NCBI GenBank assembly: GCA_016845245.1
Contig: JAERSY010000060.1
Location: 1-59,370, forward strand
DNA from: Phycisphaerae bacterium
GTDB taxonomy: Bacteria; Planctomycetota; Phycisphaerae; Phycisphaerales; SM1A02
Reading direction: 5' to 3'
DNA: 59,370 bases
Shown here: piece by piece, positions 53,118 through 59,370 of the stretch
Numbering within the stretch: position 1 is the first letter of the stretch
Layout of the letters: the number at the start of each line of letters is the position of its first letter
Program-made: the position numbers and the translations under genes
The notes under the pieces: generated by a model
Seen by the model: the letters and a program-made list of their open reading frames with translations, nothing else
Told to the model about the DNA's origin: nothing
Databases searched by the model: none

Positions 53118-53702
53118 TCATACCTTGAGTTCATGTGCAACTTTAGAAATTGCTTCAACATACGCTTCACATTCAAGTTGAAAAACTTTGTCAGCAAGAG
53201 ACTCGGCGGTGTCAGACGATTCAACTTGGCACGTTTTCTGAACAATGGCTTCACCATGGTCATAAAAATCATCAACGAAATGGACAGTGCAACCAGATTG
53301 CGCATCACCACTTTGAATGACTGAATCATGAACGTTCATGCCGTACATTCCCTTCCCGCCATGCTTTGGTAGCAGCGAGGGATGAATGTTTAATACTCTT
53401 CCTTCCATCCAAGGACTGAGTTGAAGGTGTCGTAGATAGCCACATAAGCAGATGAGAGAAGGACGCAGTTCTTCAAGCCAAGCGATGGTTCTTGAATCTC
53501 CAATCTCTGGAGACTCATCTTGAGCCCTTGCAATCGCTACTTCAACGCCACGTTCTGCGAGTTTGTCTATCCCTTCAAGTCCATCCTTAGACGCGATTGC
53601 GAGCGTGATGTTTGCATCAAGGTTTCCCGCTTCAATGTGGTTGAGTAGATTCAACACAGTTCGACCACCACCACTGAATAGCACTGCAATGTCAATAGTC
53701 AT
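53118..53702 (-). CDS. purN: Phosphoribosylglycinamide formyltransferase
   Basis: PurN transfers the formyl group from 10-formyl-tetrahydrofolate to GAR, the third purine step. The N-terminal SGGGRTVLNLL binds phosphoribose (usually SGxGSN). The catalytic residues appear as NIHPSLLPKHGGKGMYG and VDDFYDHG, with the Asp and His in place. The 194-aa length is normal. It overlaps the thioesterase gene by 4 bp. The RT in SGGGRT instead of SN is a modest departure but the active site looks intact. Confidence 0.87.
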   Translation of the reverse strand: MTIDIAVLFSGGGRTVLNLLNHIEAGNLDANITLAIASKDGLEGIDKLAERGVEVAIARAQDESPEIGDSRTIAWLEELRPSLICLCGYLRHLQLSPWMEGRVLNIHPSLLPKHGGKGMYGMNVHDSVIQSGDAQSGCTVHFVDDFYDHGEAIVQKTCQVESSDTAESLADKVFQLECEAYVEAISKVAHELKV

Positions 53703-54091
53703 GATTGACTTTCGTGTGCAGTTGGGGAAGAGAGAAAGGGAATTGTGTTTCCGTCAGCGTCGATACTGACCATTGTTAACTCAGCTTTCGTAACTTCTTC
53801 TTGTTTATTACTGTTGAATCGCTCAGCGATGACAGTCACCTCGACACTCACAGATTTTGTGCCAGTCTTGATAGTTTCTGTGTAGAAACGAACGACATCA
53901 CCAACAAATACGGGCCTCTCAAAATCGACTCGATCCATCGAGGCAGTGACCCATCGATGGACTCCATGTTTTCTTGCTTCGATGAATCCCGCTTGGTCAA
54001 TGTACGACAAAATAATGCCACCGAAAATTGATCCGTAAGCATTCGCATCTCTTGGCATCATGACAACGCTAAGGGCAATTGAATTCGTCAT
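53699..54091 (-). CDS. Acyl-CoA thioesterase, YciA-like hotdog protein
   Basis: A single hotdog domain of 130 aa contains MPRDANAYGSIFGGIILSYIDQAG, with the catalytic-type Asp in the central helix, and MDRVDFERPVFVGDVV. Such proteins hydrolyse acyl-CoA thioesters; chain preference is not visible. The gene overlaps purN by 4 bp and the upstream exported-protein gene by 23 bp, so it lies within a long minus-strand transcription unit. Confidence 0.88.
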   Translation of the reverse strand: MTNSIALSVVMMPRDANAYGSIFGGIILSYIDQAGFIEARKHGVHRWVTASMDRVDFERPVFVGDVVRFYTETIKTGTKSVSVEVTVIAERFNSNKQEEVTKAELTMVSIDADGNTIPFLSSPTAHESQS

Positions 54092-55061
54092 TCTGTAATC
54101 CTTGATACATCAGGTAGCCACATTTAAACTTTTGCCACCAATCTGCCCTAGATTTTACCGTACTTAAGCCCTGTGTTGGCAATTTCGATGTAACCAATGG
54201 GTAAAACCGTTTTGCAAGTTCAATTGGATGTTCTGGGTGAGCCCATTGCTGTGATTGCGCGCTCTCAATGAGTTTATCTGTGAATGCGTTTCTATTGAGT
54301 TTTAGGCAAACGAGCATTTGATTTGGCTGGATTGTTCCATCTTCATTGTGGAGTGTTCGCCACGCTAAGCGCTCGTCTTTTGTAGCCAAGATTGTTGAAA
54401 TCGTATGAACTTCAGGGCTCACTGCGTTGGCAGTTACATTTGTGTCATCAGAAAGACAAGATAGGAGAAGTCCAGTCAATACGTCATCATGATCAGTGGA
54501 ATCAAGTAATTGTTTCGTTATTCGTTTTCGCTCTCCATCCTGAAGAAACTTATCTAAACAAAGTGCAGCAATGATGACGCTGCCGTCTCTGTCGTGCATT
54601 GGCATTTCGGTGAGCTTTTTTGTTCGGTCTATTGAGAGTTCATTCTGTTGTAACGCAGCAAGTCTATAGAGCCACGGAGTGATGTCTTCAGGCATCGGCG
54701 CTGGTGTTTGTGCATAGCGGTTTGCTGATGAGCACCACCAAGCGAGCGCTTCAAGCATTTCACTTGATAGGGGAAGTTCATGGAGCTCTTGCTGGCGGCG
54801 TTCCATGCATGCAAGGGGAATGATGATTTCCTCGCAGTCTGAGGCATATTCAGGATGTTTAAGTAAAAGGGGAACAAACAACTTTTTACATTCATCGAAT
54901 GACAGTTCATTGGCACGAGCAATGCCTCTTTGAACATCAATTGAGGATTTGGATTCAATTAATGCGTGAACCGAATCGTTTGCGTCTTTTGTATGAATAG
55001 TGACCGCTGCAATCACTGCAAGAATGAGTGTCAATGAGATGGTCACGCTACGTTGAGTCAT
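54069..55061 (-). CDS. Hypothetical exported or membrane-anchored protein
   Basis: The 330-aa product begins with a hydrophobic stretch (about residues 8-22) that is a signal peptide or anchor. The rest is mainly helical, with many leucines and a HEAT/ARM-like feel, and several cysteines, but no motif I recognise. It overlaps the DUF4159 gene upstream by 14 bp and the thioesterase gene downstream by 23 bp, so it is tightly coupled to both. The pairing with the DUF4159 protein suggests a shared envelope function. That is inference only. Confidence 0.65.
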   Translation of the reverse strand: MTQRSVTISLTLILAVIAAVTIHTKDANDSVHALIESKSSIDVQRGIARANELSFDECKKLFVPLLLKHPEYASDCEEIIIPLACMERRQQELHELPLSSEMLEALAWWCSSANRYAQTPAPMPEDITPWLYRLAALQQNELSIDRTKKLTEMPMHDRDGSVIIAALCLDKFLQDGERKRITKQLLDSTDHDDVLTGLLLSCLSDDTNVTANAVSPEVHTISTILATKDERLAWRTLHNEDGTIQPNQMLVCLKLNRNAFTDKLIESAQSQQWAHPEHPIELAKRFYPLVTSKLPTQGLSTVKSRADWWQKFKCGYLMYQGLQNDEFNCP

Positions 55062-56925
55062 GTTCCTTTACTATCGTATCGAGCAACTCCAATGTTGTTT
55101 GTCTATCGAATCCATGAATTTGCCACGATGTCGTTGAAGAGAATGCGTGTCTGATATCAAAGTGCGCAAAGTAGATGCGTCCGCTTCCGATTTCAACGTA
55201 GAAGAGCGGTTGCACTTGTTGCTGATGTTGCAAAGACCATCCTCGCCGATTTGATGATTGGTGAAACATAGTTTCTTGTTGCAACTCAATGTCTCCATCC
55301 ATCATGATGTGTTCTTGCACGTTTTGCGTGAATTGATTTCGGTGACCCAGCGATTCGACAATGATGGTTCCACCGCGTGTCGCAAAGTCAATCATTTGAG
55401 TGATCAACTCAGTAGTGATCACGGCACCTCGCAATCCTCCAAGCAAGATTGCGCCGCTTGTTGGTATTTGTGAATCTTCAGTGAATTCATCTGCTAAGAA
55501 GCAGGGAATAGAACATTGAGCGTCTTTCACTTCACTCCTATCTTTGAGTTGTCCGAGTTCACTAACGCCTAATGCAATATTGGTTAGCGCGTCCATGCAG
55601 TTTGGAGGGAACTTGCCTCTGTTATTGAGAGTGCCTTCAAAGCAGATGACGACATCACGGACGCCATTTTCCCAAACACTCCCGCGGATTCGAGTCGTTT
55701 TGTTAAACAATTGTTGAGACCAATGTTGATTTGTGATGTCACGCTTGCTGAAATGTGGAAAAGATTGATTCATCAATTCTGAAAACTGTTTTCTTTGTGA
55801 TTTTGATATGACTGCCACGACTGTTCCGCCACTGTTTACATACGACTTCATGTGTGACGTTGGAATTGCAATCGCATTTTCGTTCACACACAAGAGAAGG
55901 GGGGCGTCAAGCCAATGAAGCACTTCCTCGTCGAGTGTTACTTGTTTCCACGTCGCGTCTTGTTCCGTCGTTGATTCGTAGTTGTTTGAAACGTGTTGGC
56001 TTAGCTGGCCTCTGGGGATTGTTCCATGCTCTTTTGTAAACTCGCAAACGAGATATGGCGCATCACCTCGAGCGAGAAATAGCAAGGCAAACGCAAGGTT
56101 GACGTTTGCTCCTCTTATCGTGCGGGGTTTGCAATGGCTCTTTAAGACTTCTTGTTTGCCAAGGAGATACCAATCTTGCCCACCGACTCTTGTGAATCCG
56201 CAGCACATGGCAACTCGTTCTAATGTGAAAAAGAAACTCATAAATGACGTTCCCCCAGGATTTGTTGTCGGTAGGGGGTTGTTCTGAAGCCAGTCTGCAG
56301 CTTGTTGAGAATGCTGAGAAATGGTTTCATGTTGCGATTGAGTCAACGCATGTTGAGCGGATTCAGTGATTGCAAGAAGGCAGTTTAGGCCTGCAACTGT
56401 GAGGTTATGTTTAGAATCCTTTTGTTGTGGATATCCCCATCCACCGTCATGACGCTGTTCATGTAAGAGTTGTTCTGCAATCTGTTTCCAATAACTTGAG
56501 TTGATTTGAATACCATTGCGATGTGATTCTTGAAGAGCCATCAAACAAAACTGAAGTTGAAGCAACGAGTCAGTATTGAACCGTTGAACGAGTGCTTTAA
56601 CATCCGCTGTCGCTCGTTCGCGATATCGTTCGATGTTTGTGTTCCAAAGGAGCAACCTCAGCGAACGAACATATGCATGTGGCGATTGGATGGACCACAA
56701 TTGGTTTGCAGCGTTTTCAACATCTTTTCCTGCTGAAGCGAGTGCTAAAGTGACAACTGCAGTTGTGCCTCCCTCGTGTTTAGACAACCAACTTGAAGTT
56801 GGCGAGGAGGGTTCCCAGAACAGGGTGTCATGTTTTCGCGCAATGAGTTCATCAGCAATCCGAATGACAGGATCGCTGTTTGCACTCGTCAAACAGATGA
56901 GTAATGAAAGGAGTTTAAAAAGCAT
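55048..56925 (-). CDS. Exported DUF4159 protein with terpene-cyclase-like toroid
   Basis: Residues 1-17 are a signal peptide. Residues about 30-330 resemble the alpha/alpha-toroid of squalene cyclase and prenyltransferases: repeated helix pairs with a QW-like HDGGWGYPQ. The C-terminal part (about 410-620) matches DUF4159, a domain with a glutamine-amidotransferase-like fold, including GAILLGGLRGAV and GGTIIVESLG. I see no cyclase DxDD motif, so the toroid is probably a binding module. TATTCT lies 8 bases before the ATG. DUF4159 proteins usually sit with MoxR/BatA-type clusters, which are absent here. Confidence 0.75.
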   Translation of the reverse strand: MLFKLLSLLICLTSANSDPVIRIADELIARKHDTLFWEPSSPTSSWLSKHEGGTTAVVTLALASAGKDVENAANQLWSIQSPHAYVRSLRLLLWNTNIERYRERATADVKALVQRFNTDSLLQLQFCLMALQESHRNGIQINSSYWKQIAEQLLHEQRHDGGWGYPQQKDSKHNLTVAGLNCLLAITESAQHALTQSQHETISQHSQQAADWLQNNPLPTTNPGGTSFMSFFFTLERVAMCCGFTRVGGQDWYLLGKQEVLKSHCKPRTIRGANVNLAFALLFLARGDAPYLVCEFTKEHGTIPRGQLSQHVSNNYESTTEQDATWKQVTLDEEVLHWLDAPLLLCVNENAIAIPTSHMKSYVNSGGTVVAVISKSQRKQFSELMNQSFPHFSKRDITNQHWSQQLFNKTTRIRGSVWENGVRDVVICFEGTLNNRGKFPPNCMDALTNIALGVSELGQLKDRSEVKDAQCSIPCFLADEFTEDSQIPTSGAILLGGLRGAVITTELITQMIDFATRGGTIIVESLGHRNQFTQNVQEHIMMDGDIELQQETMFHQSSNRRGWSLQHQQQVQPLFYVEIGSGRIYFAHFDIRHAFSSTTSWQIHGFDRQTTLELLDTIVKEHDST

Positions 56926-56979
56926 CGACGCCTAGAATAAGTAGGTAGATGAGGCGCTTTAAATTACTTGCTTTAATTC

Positions 56980-57585
56980 TTAATCGTGAACTTTAGTAAG
57001 AACGATGGTTGCGTCATGTCCATCGAGATACGTCTGGTTAAACGAGACATTCCGTGTTAGTTGGAATGCTTGTTCAAGCATTTCAAGGGTGTCAAACCGG
57101 CTTGCTGGAGTTAAATCTTCCTCCAAGTTTGGCTTGCATTGATTAGAAAGAAAGTTGTATGCGATGCCAATAGAACACGAAGCAAATGCATCTGAAACAA
57201 GGTCCATTGCAAGGTGTTGTGGCATGGCGTTAAGCGTTCCAGACATCGTTATCCAGTCATATCCATTGAGTGATTGTCTATTTTCAATCACATCATCGAT
57301 TGAAAAAGTGCACCGTGGAATAGATTTCTTTGTTGCCTCTTCAACCATTAACTCCATCGCATCGATGCCGTGGAAGGAGTTGAATTGAATGCGTTGCATG
57401 TGTAAAAACTCCGCAAAATCTCCGAGGCCACAGCCAACGTCGAGAATCGTTGCGTTGGAAAAATCGATGGCATCGCACATCGCCTGGAATCTAAGTTGTT
57501 GACCTTCTTTTGACCTCCAAAGAGTTGCGTAGAACGAGCCCCCGTGTTCCTTCGCTGCCTCCCTATACGGTTCGAGATAGTCCAC
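56980..57585 (-). CDS. Class I SAM-dependent methyltransferase
   Basis: The SAM-binding motif is ILDVGCGLGDFAEFL (near residues 47-61), followed by the acidic GIDAMELM loop. The 201-aa protein has a single Rossmann-like domain and no substrate-specific motif I recognise. The start codon is GTG at 57585, 5 bp after the stop of the amidotransferase gene, so the two are co-transcribed. The substrate is unknown. Confidence 0.82.
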   Translation of the reverse strand: MDYLEPYREAAKEHGGSFYATLWRSKEGQQLRFQAMCDAIDFSNATILDVGCGLGDFAEFLHMQRIQFNSFHGIDAMELMVEEATKKSIPRCTFSIDDVIENRQSLNGYDWITMSGTLNAMPQHLAMDLVSDAFASCSIGIAYNFLSNQCKPNLEEDLTPASRFDTLEMLEQAFQLTRNVSFNQTYLDGHDATIVLTKVHD

Positions 57586-57590
57586 GGGGA

Positions 57591-58322
57591 TTACACTCGT
57601 TGTCGATGCAACCGATTGTGGACTGGCATGAGGATTTGAGAGACTGCATCATAAAATCTGTTTGTGAGTCGTTCGTACTCAGGGTACAGATCATCAGACT
57701 GCTGCTCTAACTCATCTTTTGAGATGTTTTTATCGTGTAGGAGTCTAGAGTCATCATCAATCCACGCAGTGATTGTGTCACGGCTACACTCGGGATGAAA
57801 CTGAATGCCGAATGTGTTGATGCCGTTTGACCATGCTTGCACTTTACAGTCACTGCTTGAAGCAAGTAATGTTGAATCAGCGGGTAACTCAGTGACGCCA
57901 AACGCGTGCCATTGCAATTGTTTTCCGAACCACGGTTGGCCTGCGAACAAGACACACTCACGTCCTTGTGGCGTTAGATTTAAATCATGCCATCCATATT
58001 CCGGAGTGTCTAACTCTGCAACATTGCCGCCTAATGCTCGTGCAAGCAATTGACATCCTAAACAAATGCCAAGGACGGGAATCTCACGTTCGTTTGCTTC
58101 CTTTAGCAGGGCAAGTTCTTGTTCCATCCATGGCTCATCAGTTGAAAGAGGCGATTGTGGACCGCCGCAACTAATCACACCATCTAACTCGTCCAAGTCT
58201 GATGGAAGTTGTTCGCCAAGATGAACTCTGACAGTCACAAGCCGATGGCCATCCTTTAGAAGGCGTTCGCCAAGTCTGTGTGCCCCAGTTAAATTGCTGT
58301 GTTCGATAATGAGAATTGCCAT
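57591..58322 (-). CDS. Class I glutamine amidotransferase-like protein
   Basis: A triad-type amidotransferase domain of 243 aa: nucleophile Cys87 in GICLGCQ, and His176 and Glu178 in FGIQFHPE. These proteins resemble the GMP synthase amidotransferase domain but act alone, often on gamma-glutamyl compounds or as unassigned hydrolases. It lies 12 bp after dxs and 5 bp before the methyltransferase gene. TAAAAT occurs 9 bases before the ATG but overlaps the dxs stop codon. Substrate unknown. Confidence 0.87.
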   Translation of the reverse strand: MAILIIEHSNLTGAHRLGERLLKDGHRLVTVRVHLGEQLPSDLDELDGVISCGGPQSPLSTDEPWMEQELALLKEANEREIPVLGICLGCQLLARALGGNVAELDTPEYGWHDLNLTPQGRECVLFAGQPWFGKQLQWHAFGVTELPADSTLLASSSDCKVQAWSNGINTFGIQFHPECSRDTITAWIDDDSRLLHDKNISKDELEQQSDDLYPEYERLTNRFYDAVSQILMPVHNRLHRQRV

Positions 58323-58334
58323 GATGTGGAGATT

Positions 58335-59370
58335 TTACTGCGTTACGAATGCTTGTGTATCTTTTAGGAGGTTTAACATCTCTGATGTTTTTGATGCAAT
58401 CCCTTTCGCATCAATCCCAACCTCTTCAAGTTGTTCAGCCCTTGAGCCATGTCCAATCCAATGGTCTGGCAGACCAATCGACTCAATCTGGGTGGTGTCA
58501 CACCCTCGCTTGACTGCTTCTTCGACGACCGCCGCACCAAAACCACCGATTAGCGCGTGGTCTTCAACAGTTAAGATTGAAACACCTTGTTTAGTGAGCC
58601 CTTCAATAAGTTCGCCATCAACTGGTTTTGCGAATCGTGCGTCGTAGACTTCAACATGTTCTGGTGAAATCCTTTTTGCTGCGGTGATTGCATCGTATGC
58701 CGGTGTCCCGTACGCAAGAATCGCGAGTTTCGGTTCTTGCGTACATTCATGGAGTTTGACTGCTTGTCCATAGACAAATGGCTGGCATGAAACGGGTTGC
58801 TCTTGAACCGTATCGCGAGGATAGCGAACAGCGGACAATCCTTCGTCATACTGCAGCATCCACTGCATTGCAGCTTGTAAACTTGGTTCATCGATTGCCG
58901 CAAGGAGTGCCGCATTTGGCAGAACTCGAAGGAGGGCGATGTCGCAGAAACCGTGATGCACAGCACCGTCGCCGCCGACTAAACCTGCTCTGTCTAAGCA
59001 CAGTCGGAGTGGTAAGCCCTGTAATGCAACTTCTTGGAATGCTTGATCAAATGCTCGTTGCAAAAAGGTTGAGTACACAGCGAAAAATGGTTTGCAACCA
59101 CTCTTTGACATGCCAGCAAGCATGTCCATCGCATGTGATTCGCAAATGCCAGTATCCCAAACACGCTCGGGGAATTCCTTCATGACTTTATCAATGCCAG
59201 TGCCGTCTGGCATCGCGGCAGTTGCTGCAACGACCGCTGGGTCTGCCTTCATGCAATCAATCATGCTATCTGCAAATGCTGCTGTAAATGAACGACCTGA
59301 CTTTTGTACTTCCACCGAACACTTTTTCACTTCAAATGGCTTTGGGGAATGGAATGCGGTTGCATCATTC
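58335..59370 (-). CDS. dxs: 1-deoxy-D-xylulose-5-phosphate synthase, C-terminal part
   Basis: Dxs condenses pyruvate and glyceraldehyde 3-phosphate in the first step of the non-mevalonate isoprenoid pathway. The window holds the pyrimidine-binding and C-terminal domains: AFHSPKPFEV at the edge, the IGICESH-like TGICESHAMDMLAGM, LDRAGLVGGDGAVHHG and the terminal EDHALIGGFGAAV. The reading frame continues past base 59370, so the thiamine-binding N-terminal half is outside. The apparent GTG start at 59330 is internal. Isoprenoid synthesis fits the bacterial lineage. Confidence 0.93.
   Translation of the reverse strand, partial: NDATAFHSPKPFEVKKCSVEVQKSGRSFTAAFADSMIDCMKADPAVVAATAAMPDGTGIDKVMKEFPERVWDTGICESHAMDMLAGMSKSGCKPFFAVYSTFLQRAFDQAFQEVALQGLPLRLCLDRAGLVGGDGAVHHGFCDIALLRVLPNAALLAAIDEPSLQAAMQWMLQYDEGLSAVRYPRDTVQEQPVSCQPFVYGQAVKLHECTQEPKLAILAYGTPAYDAITAAKRISPEHVEVYDARFAKPVDGELIEGLTKQGVSILTVEDHALIGGFGAAVVEEAVKRGCDTTQIESIGLPDHWIGHGSRAEQLEEVGIDAKGIASKTSEMLNLLKDTQAFVTQ

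Noticed and set aside
1-59370. tRNA, rRNA, CRISPR arrays, insertion sequences and prophage genes
   Set aside because: I looked for T-loop-like sequences in the gaps, regular short repeats, transposase or integrase motifs and terminal repeats and saw none that hold up by eye. A tRNAscan-SE and ISfinder search would settle it.

Overview
The window reads as a chromosomal segment of an uncultured planctomycete, most likely of the class Phycisphaerae. That placement is an inference. It rests on a PAP-type PEP-CTERM sorting tail on a small secreted protein, a DUF2617-like protein, a GldF/GldG fusion with a DUF4340 partner, a DUF4159 protein and a DUF1573-ankyrin fusion, in DNA of moderate G+C. I see no rRNA, tRNA, insertion sequence, prophage or CRISPR array. 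Most genes are housekeeping or regulatory and are packed with few gaps.

Layout. 1-9.1 kb: a truncated membrane protein, a DUF2617-like protein, dtd with a family-4 uracil-DNA glycosylase, a Memo-like protein, the DUF1573-ankyrin protein, an M32 carboxypeptidase, anmK and a UDP-glucuronate decarboxylase. 9.1-14.5 kb: recA with a long basic N-terminal tail, an LplT-like MFS transporter, a cysteine desulfurase, a small unknown protein and an rRNA m5C methyltransferase-like protein. 14.5-20.7 kb (the most accessory part): a WYL regulator, a PAP-CTERM secreted protein paired with an XRE-TPR regulator, a putative lipoprotein, an unknown protein and an HWE histidine kinase. 20.7-33.2 kb: purD, gcvH-uvrB, a TIM-barrel protein with cmk and plsC, a TauE-type permease, a Kef-type antiporter, putA and prmC. 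33.2-40.5 kb: a GAF-REC regulator, the three-gene Gld-like ABC system and ribD. 40.5-51 kb: fusA with a structured noncoding leader, an RNase HII-like gene, mnmA, a gamma-glutamyltransferase, fbaB, a P1B-type ATPase and gpsA. 51-59.4 kb: a long minus-strand series of ptsH, ptsN-hpf, a DUF502 protein, purN, a thioesterase, two larger exported proteins, a methyltransferase, an amidotransferase and the 3' part of dxs.

Two organisational features run through the window. First, at least fourteen genes have a -10-like hexamer (TANNNT or close) ending 6-9 bases before the start codon and no Shine-Dalgarno sequence, which suggests leaderless mRNAs; other genes (recA, fusA, fbaB, gcvH, the PAP-CTERM gene) have ordinary Shine-Dalgarno leaders. 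Second, eight of nine convergent gene pairs overlap or abut at their stop codons, and only one pair is separated by a terminator.

The best candidates for something undescribed are the structured RNA between the rnhB-like gene and fusA (about 42800-43021, minus strand), the XRE-TPR regulator coupled to a small sorted secreted protein, the leaderless promoter rule itself, and a dyad overlapping the recA promoter.
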